Shown here: positions 42,207 to 49,628 of the stretch, piece after piece | Position numbering within the stretch: position 1 is the first letter of the stretch | Layout: each line of letters begins with the position of its first letter | From: Actinospineispora eucalypti | Lineage (GTDB): Bacteria > Actinomycetota > Actinomycetes > Mycobacteriales > Pseudonocardiaceae | Direction: 5' to 3' | NCBI GenBank assembly: GCA_014208095.1 | Contig: JACHMT010000002.1 | Span: forward strand, 1,116,001-1,180,000 | Length of the DNA: 64,000 nucleotides | The notes under the pieces: model-generated | What the model was told of the DNA's origin: nothing | Database searches by the model: none | The model's input: only the letters and a program-made list of their open reading frames with translations | Translations under genes and position numbers: made by a program

Positions 42207-42991
42207 TGCAGGAGTTCGGCGGCCCGGTCCACGGTGGTTCGCATCAACTCGCCGATCCGCTTCACGTCCGCCCGGTTGAGCCTCCCGACCGGGACGGCCG
42301 TGTTGAAGGCCATCCGCAACCCGGACCGCTCGATCGGGAACGCCACGGCGATCGAGGCGACGCCCTCCTCGCTCTCCTCCGAGCTGGTGGCGTAGCCCCG
42401 GCGCCGGACGCCGGTGATCTCCTGTTCCAGCGCGGCCCGGCTGCGGATCGACCGGGAGGTCAGCCCCGGCAGCTCCTCCTCGGGATAGAGCCGGCGCAGC
42501 TGCTCGGTGGACAGCGCGGCCAGCATCGCCTTGCCGCTGGACGTGCAGTGCGCCGGCATCGACTGCCCCAGCCGCGACGCCACTCGCACCGCGCGCGGAC
42601 TCTCGATGGCGTCGATGAACCGGACCGTGGCCCCGTCCATCACCACCATGTGCACCGTCTCCGTGGTCTCCCGGTTCAGCTCCTCGAGGAACGGGTGCAC
42701 CGTCTGCCGCACGTCGAAGCGCTGCAGGATCGAGTAGGCCACGGCGGTCATCGCGGTGCCCGGCAGGTACGCCTTGGACCGGCGCTCCTGGCGGACGAAG
42801 CCCCGGTACTGCAGCATCGCCAGCAGCCGGTGCGCGGTCGACGAGGCGACGCCGAGGTAGTCGGCGACCTCGGTCAGCCGCAGCTCGCTGCGCTCGCCCA
42901 TCAGCAGCAGGATCTTCAGGGCGTTGTCCACCGACTCGATCGGGTACTGCGGCACCGGGCCGGCCGGGGCGGGGCCGGCGGATTTCTCCAT
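42203..42991 (-). CDS. IclR-family regulator of the aromatic cluster
   Basis: 262 residues. N-terminal winged helix SVDNALKILLLMGERSELRLTEVADYLGVASSTAHRLLAMLQYRGFV, followed by an IclR effector domain (VRVASRLGQSMPAHCTSSGKAMLAALS, GYATSSEESEEGVASIAVAFP). ATG at 42991, no strong ribosome site. It follows the Pht5-like gene by 47 bases on the same strand and may be part of that transcript. IclR proteins usually act on divergent aromatic catabolic operons in answer to the substrate. Confidence 0.92.
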   Translation of the reverse strand: MEKSAGPAPAGPVPQYPIESVDNALKILLLMGERSELRLTEVADYLGVASSTAHRLLAMLQYRGFVRQERRSKAYLPGTAMTAVAYSILQRFDVRQTVHPFLEELNRETTETVHMVVMDGATVRFIDAIESPRAVRVASRLGQSMPAHCTSSGKAMLAALSTEQLRRLYPEEELPGLTSRSIRSRAALEQEITGVRRRGYATSSEESEEGVASIAVAFPIERSGLRMAFNTAVPVGRLNRADVKRIGELMRTTVDRAAELLH

Positions 42992-43038
42992 AGCAGAAAC
43001 GGTAGCCCACGCCTCTCCTTCGGAGACCGCCGGCGGGG

Positions 43039-44028
43039 TCACACCACCACCTCCTCCAGGGTCTCCGGCGCGAACAGTTCCTCCGGGTCGTAGCGGCGGG
43101 CCGCGAGGCCCTGCTCGTGGGAGTAGCGCAGGAAGGTCTCCAGGGTCGGCCGGTTCGGTTCCAGGCCGTACGGCCACCAGTCCTCACCCATCGCGCGGCG
43201 GGTGCGCTCGACCTCGGCCCACAGCCAGGGCAGCGCGTACCGCAGGCTCGCCGTCTCCCCCAGCCCGGCCAGCCCGGCGCGCTTCGCCCGCTCGCAGGCC
43301 TTCACCAGCTCCCGCGCCAGCCAGCGGTTCCGCTGGTAGACCTCCCGCCGGATCACCAGCGTGTGCATGATCGGGAAGATCCCGGTGCGGGCCAGGTAGG
43401 CGCGCTCGACGGCCTCCGGGTCCGGGAACAGCCGGCGGATCCCGCCGCCGTCCGGGGCGTTGAACGGGCCGGGGTTGCGGGCGCTGTAGACCGCGTCCAG
43501 CTCGCCGTCGAGGAGTAGCCGGGACAGCGTCTCGCCGGAGCCGATCGGGGTCACCTCTATGTCCGGCGGCAGGGACAGGGCGAGCTTCTCCACCCGGCCC
43601 GGCCCGTCCAGCCCGCCGGTGCGGTAGCGGACCTCGGCGACTCCCAGGCCGTGGTGCTCGGCCAGGATTCCCCTGATCCACACCGCGGCGGTGATCTGGT
43701 ACTCGGGCACGCCCACCGTGCCGCCGGCCAGCTCGGCCGGGTCGGTGAGCGGCGAGTCCGCGCGGACGTAGATCGCGCTGTGCCGGAAGGCGCGGGAGGG
43801 GAACACCGGGACCGCGACGAACGGCGCGCCGCGGTCCAGGGTCAGTACGTAGCTGGACAGGGACAGTTCGGCGATGTCGAACTCGCCGAACCGGAGCATC
43901 CGGAAGAAGGTCTCCTCCACCGGCAGGTCCAGGAAGTTCAGCTCGGCCCCGCCCGGCCGGACGGTCCCGTCGCGCAGCGGCTCCATCCGGTCGTAGGCCC
44001 GGCAGGCCATGGTGAACACCGGCGTCAT
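43039..44028 (-). CDS. 4,5-dihydroxyphthalate decarboxylase-like protein (Pht5 family)
   Basis: 329 residues. The start YDRMEPLRDGTVRPGGAELNFLDLPVEETFFRMLRFGEFDIAELSLSSYVL and later VGVPEYQITAAVWIRGILAEHHG are the pattern of Pht5, an enzyme with the fold of a periplasmic binding protein. It has no signal peptide. Family members decarboxylate 4,5-dihydroxyphthalate to protocatechuate; the true substrate here may be another aromatic dicarboxylate, or it could be a binding protein. ATG at 44028 overlaps the transporter stop (TGATG). Confidence 0.83.
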   Translation of the reverse strand: MTPVFTMACRAYDRMEPLRDGTVRPGGAELNFLDLPVEETFFRMLRFGEFDIAELSLSSYVLTLDRGAPFVAVPVFPSRAFRHSAIYVRADSPLTDPAELAGGTVGVPEYQITAAVWIRGILAEHHGLGVAEVRYRTGGLDGPGRVEKLALSLPPDIEVTPIGSGETLSRLLLDGELDAVYSARNPGPFNAPDGGGIRRLFPDPEAVERAYLARTGIFPIMHTLVIRREVYQRNRWLARELVKACERAKRAGLAGLGETASLRYALPWLWAEVERTRRAMGEDWWPYGLEPNRPTLETFLRYSHEQGLAARRYDPEELFAPETLEEVVV

Positions 44029-45341
44029 CAGCGGGCGCTGGGCAGCAGGAAGAACAGCCAGGTCAGCACCGGCGCGGTCGCCGCCATGGCGATGCCCCAG
44101 GCGAGCATCGTGCGGAACAGTGGGGGCCGTTCCTCCTCCGGCGCGTTGGCCAGGGTCAGCGCACCGACCGAGGAGAACGGGGTGGAGTCCACCACGGTGG
44201 CCGAGATGGCCAGCGAGATGATCATCGCCGTCACCCCGATCTGGCCCTGCACCAGGAACGGCACGGCCAGCGGGATGAGCACGCCGAGCAGCCCGGCACT
44301 GGAGGCGAAGGCCGAGGTGAAAGCCCCGACCACGCAGAGCAGGAACGCGGTGAGCAGCGGCGCGCCCAGGCCCGCGATGCCGTGCCCGATCAGGTCCACC
44401 GTGCCGTAGCGCTGGAGCGCGGCGACCAGTGTGACCACGCCGCAGATCAGCAGCACCACCGTCCACACGATCCGTTTGTCGGCCTCGGCGAACCGCGCCG
44501 GGAAGACCAGGTGCAGCAGGACCGCCGCGATCAGCGCCAGGAAGCCGATCTCCAGGTCGAACACCAGCGCGCCGACGCCCACCGCGACCATCACGGCGAG
44601 GGTGATCGTCTGGTCCACCCGCAGCGGGGTGCGCACGGGTGCACCCAGCACGGCCACACCCCCGCCACCGGGCGTCAGGCCGGCGCCGGGCTCTCCCTCG
44701 CCCTCGGCCTGGGCCGGCGCCTGGCGGCCGCGCTCGCGCCACAACTGGCGGCCGCCGAAGCACAGGTAGATCACCACGGCGAGCCCCAGGTTGTACGCCG
44801 CGTTGCCGAAGAACAGCGCCGAGGACGACACGGACAGCCCGCTGGAGCGCAGCGCCTGCTGGACGATGATGGTCAGGCCGTTGAGCGGGGAGAAGTTCCC
44901 CAGGCAGGACCCGTGCATGAGCATCAGCGCGGACATCCGCCGGTCCACCCCGTACCGCTCCCCCAGGCGCAGGCACAGCGGTGCCAGCATCGCCACGCCC
45001 GCCGGGCCGAGCGCGCCGGCCGTGGTGGGCACCGCCGAGAACACGAAGATGAGCCAGGGCACCAGCACCGGCCGGTCGCCGAGCAGCACCACCACCCGGT
45101 CGATCAGCCACTCGATCGTCCCGTTCGCCGCCGCCAGGCCGAACAGGTAGGTGACCCCGACGAGCAGCACGAACAGTTCCGGCGGGAACCCGGACAGCAG
45201 CTTCTTCACGCTCTCGTGCGCGACCAGCGTGCCGATCAGGAAGGTGGCGACCAGCGCCAGCGCGCCGATGTTGACCGGCCGCAACGTGCCCAGGACGAAG
45301 ATCAGGACGAGTGCCACGACGCCGATGACGTGGATGGACAT
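44028..45341 (-). CDS. MatC-like/DASS-superfamily dicarboxylate transporter
   Basis: 437 residues, about eleven to twelve membrane helices. The N-terminus, VIGVVALVLIFVLGTLRPVNIGALALVATFLIGTL, is MatC_N-like; the two inverted-repeat re-entrant loops include GALGPAGVAMLAPL, GNFSPLNG and VVDSTPFSSVGAL. Transports a (di)carboxylate with Na+ or H+. A hydrophilic Gly/Glu/Pro loop splits the halves. ATG at 45341 with AGAGGAA upstream. Coupled to the Pht5-like gene, so an aromatic dicarboxylate is the likely cargo. Confidence 0.82.
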   Translation of the reverse strand: MSIHVIGVVALVLIFVLGTLRPVNIGALALVATFLIGTLVAHESVKKLLSGFPPELFVLLVGVTYLFGLAAANGTIEWLIDRVVVLLGDRPVLVPWLIFVFSAVPTTAGALGPAGVAMLAPLCLRLGERYGVDRRMSALMLMHGSCLGNFSPLNGLTIIVQQALRSSGLSVSSSALFFGNAAYNLGLAVVIYLCFGGRQLWRERGRQAPAQAEGEGEPGAGLTPGGGGVAVLGAPVRTPLRVDQTITLAVMVAVGVGALVFDLEIGFLALIAAVLLHLVFPARFAEADKRIVWTVVLLICGVVTLVAALQRYGTVDLIGHGIAGLGAPLLTAFLLCVVGAFTSAFASSAGLLGVLIPLAVPFLVQGQIGVTAMIISLAISATVVDSTPFSSVGALTLANAPEEERPPLFRTMLAWGIAMAATAPVLTWLFFLLPSAR

Positions 45342-45420
45342 AGCGGTTCCTCTGGGCCTGCTCGAAGGGAGCGGCGCGCAGGCGCGCCTGCCCCCGAACC
45401 GGGCGGCGCCGCGACCACAT

Positions 45421-45445
45421 TTCTAATGTGCAGAAGTACTTTCTG
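45421..45445. promoter_or_regulatory. Candidate IclR site upstream of the transporter gene
   Basis: TTCT-N6-CAGAA followed by GTACT and TTCTG: the same TTCT/CAGAA half sites found at 41216-41249 and 49559-49595, 80-105 bases ahead of the MatC-like start on the minus strand. Confidence 0.5.
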
Positions 45446-45473
45446 TCACTCTTCCGAGTGTGTCAAGCGGAAC

Positions 45474-45842
45474 TTCGGCGCGGTGCGGGCTCAGAGATCG
45501 CTCGGACGGCCGCGGCCGGGTGATTCTCGGCTTGAGCGCGGCCCGTTGCGCTAGGACCGGTGAGGCCCGTCCGTTCCCGGCCATTGGTCACGGACAGTGA
45601 CGGTCCGGAGGGCGGTCGGCTAGGTCCACTCCGCCGCGGTTCGTCGAGATCTACCTGAGCGGGGTCCAGGCCCGGGGTGCACCCCGACGAGGTAGATCTC
45701 GGGACGGAGCCGCCGTTCCACGCCCCACAAATGACTACGGTCCGTATCCGAAGACGCCCTGACCAACCGCGACCGGCCCGACCCAGCCGCGCCAGACCAC
45801 CCGACCGCGCCTGTCCAAGCGCCCTTTGAAACCCGCACCGAA
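45474..45842. repeat. Long imperfect inverted-repeat element (family member 1)
   Basis: The left end (45474-45509) and right end (reverse of 45815-45842) share TTCGG(C/T)GC...GGG-TCA-AG and continue to align for about 80 bases. Near the centre is a perfect 12-bp stem CGAGATCTACCT (45645-45656) / AGGTAGATCTCG (45690-45701) with an inner CGGGGT/ACCCCG. The ends match those of 51343-51740 and 56237-56580 around AGATC-GC-C-GGACGG. It fills the 503-base gap between transporter and aldolase 2; no gene seen. Confidence 0.7.
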
Positions 45843-45844
45843 CC

Positions 45845-46567
45845 TCAGCCGAGCCGGGCCAGCTCGTGCCGCCAGGCGGTCGACGTGTTGAACCCCGAGC
45901 CCAGGTCCGGCAGCTCCGCCAGGTCTTCGCGCGGGAGGTCCACCAGAGTCCCGCCGGCGCTGACCACCCGCAGGGACAACCCCGCCAGCCGGTCCACACC
46001 GACCGCCTGCAGCACCGCCCGTTCCACACCGTCGGCCGCGCTGGTCAGGCCGTGCGCACGCAGCAACACCACCGGGCGGTCCCCCATCGAGGCCACCATC
46101 TCGGCGGCCAGTGCCCGGTTGCGGATGAGCACGCCGCGCGGGTACACCGGCACGCCTCCCTGGGCCAGGCGGGTGCCGGGGATGTCGAAGGCGCCCACGA
46201 TCGGCCGGATCGCCATGCCGGCGAGGTCGGCGGCGACCACGTCCGGCGGGTGCGCGTGCACCACCGCCGCCACGTCGTTCCGGCGGCGGAGCACCTCGGT
46301 GTGCAGCGGCAGTTCGTTGGGTGCCTGGTATCCGCCGTCCAGCTCGCCCGGCGCGCCGGGCTGCCCGTCCAGGTCCAGCAGCCGGACGTCCTCCGCCGTG
46401 GTGAAGGCCAGCCCGCGTTCCTCCGGGCCCCGGCAGCGCACCAGCAGGCGGTGCCGGTCGACCCGCAGGCTGATGTGGCCGAGGATGCCGTCCGCCAGCC
46501 CGCGCGCGGCAAGCACCCGGCATGCGCCGGCGATCAGCTCCCGCAACGGGGCCAGCTCCGCGCTCAT
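45845..46567 (-). CDS. Class II aldolase/adducin-family protein 2 (possible dihydroxyphthalate decarboxylase)
   Basis: 240 residues. Metal motif HAHPPDV and RAHGLTSA; N-terminal LGHISLRVDRHRLLVRCRGPEERGLAFTTAEDV. Within a dioxygenase/dihydrodiol dehydrogenase operon this fits the PhtC-type 3,4-dihydroxyphthalate 2-decarboxylase, which belongs to this fold; a retro-aldol function is the alternative. ATG at 46567 overlaps the SDR stop by four bases. Last gene of the operon. Confidence 0.83.
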   Translation of the reverse strand: MSAELAPLRELIAGACRVLAARGLADGILGHISLRVDRHRLLVRCRGPEERGLAFTTAEDVRLLDLDGQPGAPGELDGGYQAPNELPLHTEVLRRRNDVAAVVHAHPPDVVAADLAGMAIRPIVGAFDIPGTRLAQGGVPVYPRGVLIRNRALAAEMVASMGDRPVVLLRAHGLTSAADGVERAVLQAVGVDRLAGLSLRVVSAGGTLVDLPREDLAELPDLGSGFNTSTAWRHELARLG

Positions 46568-47349
46568 GCCTTCACCCCGATCCCGCCGTCCGGGTGCACC
46601 ACGTCGCCGGTGATGCCCCTGGCCCGCTCGGAGGCCAGGAACACGTAACTCCACGCGTGGTCCTCGGCGGACAGCGCCACCCTCAGCGGCACCCGCGCGG
46701 CCAGCTCGGACTCCCGGTCCGGCGTCGCCCCGAGGCTGCGGTCGTCCAGCCCCAGGCTGCTCGGGCCGCGCAGGTCGGTGCCGACCGTGCCGCCCGGGGC
46801 GACCCCGTTCACCCGGACTTCCGGAGCCAGTTCGTGGGCCAGGGACACCACCAGGCCGCGCACCGCGAACTTGGACGACACGTACAGCACGCCGCCCCGG
46901 CCGGGGAAATACGCCGAGGTGGACTCGGTGAGCACCACGGCGCCCCGGCTCTCCCGCAGCGCGGGCAGGGCCGCCTTCACCGCGTGCACCTGGCTGCGCA
47001 CGTTGACCGTGAACATCTCGTCGAAGGCGTCGTCGATGCGGTCCGCGTCCAGGTCGGCGAGGCCCAGGTAGAAGTCGAACACGCCGACGCAGTTGACCAG
47101 CACGTCCAGCCCGCCGAACGCCCCGACCGCCGCCGCGACCGCCTCCTCGTTCGCCGCCCGGGTCGCCGCATCGCCCGCGACGACCGGCGTCCCGGGCAGT
47201 TCGCCGGCCAGCTTCGCGCACTTCGCCGGGTCCCGTTCCAGCACCGCCACCCGGGCACCCTCGCCCAGGAAGGCATCCAGCACGGCCCGCCCGATCCCGG
47301 ACCCGGCGCCGACCACCAGCGCGCGCCGGCCCTCCAGCCAGCCCGTCAC
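46564..47349 (-). CDS. cis-Dihydrodiol dehydrogenase (BphB/PhtB-like SDR)
   Basis: 261 residues. VVGAGSGIGRA cofactor loop, VLVNCVGVFDFY, TESTSAYFPGRGGVLYVSSKFAVRGL and, most telling, RVNGVAPGGTVGTDLRGPSSLG, the conserved stretch of BphB-type aromatic cis-dihydrodiol dehydrogenases. It rearomatises the diol made by the Rieske dioxygenase to a catechol with NAD+. GTG at 47349 overlaps the preceding stop (GTGA). Confidence 0.87.
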   Translation of the reverse strand: MTGWLEGRRALVVGAGSGIGRAVLDAFLGEGARVAVLERDPAKCAKLAGELPGTPVVAGDAATRAANEEAVAAAVGAFGGLDVLVNCVGVFDFYLGLADLDADRIDDAFDEMFTVNVRSQVHAVKAALPALRESRGAVVLTESTSAYFPGRGGVLYVSSKFAVRGLVVSLAHELAPEVRVNGVAPGGTVGTDLRGPSSLGLDDRSLGATPDRESELAARVPLRVALSAEDHAWSYVFLASERARGITGDVVHPDGGIGVKA

Positions 47350-47639
47350 GTCTCCCCCTCGATCAGCGGGGCGTACGGGTTGCCGATCATCGCGGCGAAC
47401 GTGTCCGGGTTCTGCCAGGTCAGCGCCTCCACCTCGAGCGGGCACAGCGTCACCCACTGCCCGGACTTCGGCGACTCGATGAGCAGCCGCGACCCGTTGC
47501 GGGTCTCTACCAGGGACACCCGCACCTCGGCGAACTCGTTGCCGATCACGATGGGCTGCCGGCCAGCCGGCAGCACCCGTGAGTGGCGAGTGTGGCTATA
47601 GCCACACTCGCCACTCACGGGGGGCTCCGTCCCGTTCAC
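47346..47639 (-). CDS. Small dioxygenase-operon protein (start uncertain)
   Basis: 97 residues if GTG 47639 (overlapping the beta-subunit stop) is used, or 76 from GTG 47576. The conserved-looking part is VIGNEFAEVRVSLVETRNGSRLLIESPKSGQWVTLCPLEVEALTWQNPDTFAAMIGNPYAP, which resembles the short proteins that accompany ring-hydroxylating dioxygenases in actinomycetes and are sometimes labelled dihydrodiol dehydrogenase. A 46-bp perfect palindrome occupies the first 21 codons of the longer form, so I think the later start is real. Function unknown. Confidence 0.65.
   Translation of the reverse strand: MNGTEPPVSGECGYSHTRHSRVLPAGRQPIVIGNEFAEVRVSLVETRNGSRLLIESPKSGQWVTLCPLEVEALTWQNPDTFAAMIGNPYAPLIEGET
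47576..47621. promoter_or_regulatory. 46-bp perfect palindrome inside the dioxygenase operon
   Basis: A 23-base arm and its exact complement meet at GGCTA|TAGCC with no loop; the arm includes GAGTGGCGAGTGTGGC. It lies 15 bases after the beta-subunit stop. In RNA it would form an extreme hairpin between the oxygenase and the downstream enzymes, suited to mRNA processing, stabilisation or attenuation. Confidence 0.85.
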
Positions 47640-48211
47640 AGGAAGATCGCCAGGTTCTGGGTGCGCAGCACCGAGTCGTCCACCAGGATGGTTCGCCGGG
47701 CCAGCAGCCAGCCGCCGTCGGTGCCGCGGCGCAGCAGGTCCTCGCGGCCGGCCGAGATGACCGCCGCCTCGCGCACGTCGCCCCGGCTGCGGTAGAGCAG
47801 CACGGCGGACTCGACGACCAGGTGGTCCGGGTCCTCCGTGGCGAAGGTGCGCACGTTGGCCACGTAGTGGCGCAGCCGGGACGGCGGGTCCTCGGTCCAC
47901 GCGTGCTCGGTGCGGAACCGGGCCACCCGGCGGGACAGTGAGTACTTGTTCTCGTCGAAGTGCGCCATGCCCGGCGAGGTGTCCGACCGGGCACCGACCG
48001 CCGTGGTGACCCGGACCGGCATCAGGTAGTGGATGTCCTCGGCGAGCAGGCCCAGCCACCGGTCGTACTCCTGCGCGTCCAGCAGGTACGCCTCCTCGAC
48101 CAGCCAGTGGTGCGCCCCGAGGTGCCGCTCGTCGGAGAACGGCAGGGACGCCCCGGTTCGCTGGATGCGGGAGGCGTGCCCGCCGAGCACCGACTCCGCC
48201 GAGTGGTTCAT
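47636..48211 (-). CDS. Ring-hydroxylating dioxygenase beta subunit
   Basis: 191 residues with the NTF2-like fold of the small subunit: VEEAYLLDAQEYDRWLGLLAEDIHYLMPVRVT, ENKYSLSRRVARFRTEHAWTEDPPSRLRHYVANVR and C-terminal DDSVLRTQNLAIFL. Structural subunit of an alpha3beta3 oxygenase. ATG at 48211 overlaps the alpha-subunit stop by four bases. Confidence 0.92.
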   Translation of the reverse strand: MNHSAESVLGGHASRIQRTGASLPFSDERHLGAHHWLVEEAYLLDAQEYDRWLGLLAEDIHYLMPVRVTTAVGARSDTSPGMAHFDENKYSLSRRVARFRTEHAWTEDPPSRLRHYVANVRTFATEDPDHLVVESAVLLYRSRGDVREAAVISAGREDLLRRGTDGGWLLARRTILVDDSVLRTQNLAIFL

Positions 48212-49545
48212 CGCCCGGCCCCTTCCAGGTAGTCCGCCCAGCGGGCCAGCAGCTGGCGCTGGTTGTACTCGCCGTAACCGACGTGCGCCTCGCCCGGACC
48301 GGCGAACCGGTCGGGTCCCAGCGCCGGCGTCACCGGGGTGCCGTCCCCCAGCAGGCCCATCCGGCTGTTCAGCAGCAGCCGCCGGGCCATCGTGCCGGCG
48401 GCGGTGCTGGTCAGGGAGACCCAGTTCTCCACGTCGTCCTGCTCGAACATTCCGGTGCTGCCGAAGCACATCAGGTACGCCTTGTAGGACAGCGCCTTGA
48501 ACTCCTCGGGCGCCTCGGCGTCCACCGCGAACCAGGACAGCACCTCGGTCTCGTCCGGCCCCACCGGCTGCCAGGTGCGGATGGAGATGAACGGCAGCAC
48601 GTCCTCCGAGTCCTCCACCCGGGGCCAGTTGTGCACCAGGCTGAGGTTCGGGAACACGGAGGCCGCGGAGATCATGAACCCGTCCCGGCCGACCACGTCG
48701 AGCTGCTCGCGCGACCAGCCGCGCTTCATCCGCTCGATCATCACGTCCGGGTAGCCCACGTAGCGCAGCCGTTCCTCCAGCGTCCCGGGCGGCAGCTTGT
48801 ACGTGGTGCCGCCGCCGTTGCCGGCCCAGTAGGTGCACCCGTCCTTGCGCTTCTCCGCCTTCGGTTCGCGGAACAGGCCGATCTCCACCACGCTGGTGTG
48901 GGTGTGCGGCGTGTGGTACATGTCGCCGGCGAAGTTCTCCGCGCCGATCTTCCAGTTCGCCTTGATCCGCCACCGTTGCGGCCCGCGCAGCTCGATCCCG
49001 CCGGCCGACTGCTTCGTGTAGTAGTCCAGGTAGAACGTGAAGTCGCCGAGGTAGTCGCGCAGCGGCGGCGCGTCCGGGTCCAGGCTGATGAAGATCAGGC
49101 CGTTGTGGCTGGCCAACGATGGCGCGGGCAGCAGCGCCTGGCCCTTGCGCGGGAACCCGGCCTCGCCGCCGTAGGCGTCCCGGTGGAACGGCAGCCCGGC
49201 CAGCCGCCCGTCGTTGCGGTAGGACCAGCCGTGGTAGGGGCAGCGGAAGTGCGAGGCGTTGCCCAGCTCCGCCCGGCAGACCTGCATCCCCCGGTGCAGG
49301 CACATGTTGAACAGCGCCCGGACCTGGCCGTCCTCGCCCCTGGCGATGATGAACGAGTCGGCCAGCACCCGCCGCACCACGTAGTCGCCGGGTACCGGGA
49401 CCTCCGACTCGTGCGCCACGAACACCCACGCGCGGCCGAACAGCCGCTCGCGCTCCAGCCGGAAGATCTCCTCGTCGTGGTAGATGTGCGCCGGGATCAT
49501 CCCCCGCCGGACCTCATCCAGGACGGGGCGCTGATCGGTCGTCAT
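48208..49545 (-). CDS. Rieske ring-hydroxylating dioxygenase alpha subunit
   Basis: 445 residues. The Rieske [2Fe-2S] site is CLH (C82, H84) and CPYH (C102, H105). The mononuclear iron site lies in NFAGDMYHTPHTH. The ring is cis-dihydroxylated with O2; context (dihydrodiol dehydrogenase, two decarboxylase-like enzymes, dicarboxylate transporter) suggests an aromatic acid such as a phthalate. First gene of the operon; ATG at 49545. No ferredoxin or ferredoxin reductase gene follows, so electron donors are elsewhere. Confidence 0.93.
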   Translation of the reverse strand: MTTDQRPVLDEVRRGMIPAHIYHDEEIFRLERERLFGRAWVFVAHESEVPVPGDYVVRRVLADSFIIARGEDGQVRALFNMCLHRGMQVCRAELGNASHFRCPYHGWSYRNDGRLAGLPFHRDAYGGEAGFPRKGQALLPAPSLASHNGLIFISLDPDAPPLRDYLGDFTFYLDYYTKQSAGGIELRGPQRWRIKANWKIGAENFAGDMYHTPHTHTSVVEIGLFREPKAEKRKDGCTYWAGNGGGTTYKLPPGTLEERLRYVGYPDVMIERMKRGWSREQLDVVGRDGFMISAASVFPNLSLVHNWPRVEDSEDVLPFISIRTWQPVGPDETEVLSWFAVDAEAPEEFKALSYKAYLMCFGSTGMFEQDDVENWVSLTSTAAGTMARRLLLNSRMGLLGDGTPVTPALGPDRFAGPGEAHVGYGEYNQRQLLARWADYLEGAGR

Positions 49546-49558
49546 CGGGTTACTCGCT

Positions 49559-49595
49559 TTCTCTGCTGTACAGAGCTAAACTCCGCAACAGAGAA
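49559..49595. promoter_or_regulatory. Candidate IclR operator between dioxygenase and ThDP enzyme genes
   Basis: CTCTG-CTGTA-CAGAG at 49561-49575, with a wider TTCTCTG (49559-49565)...CAGAGAA (49589-49595) inverted repeat. Same half-site and 5-base spacer as at 41233-41249. Located in the divergent promoter. Confidence 0.65.
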
Positions 49596-49628
49596 TCACG
49601 CGACCGGCGTGACGCTGTCAACCCGGAG

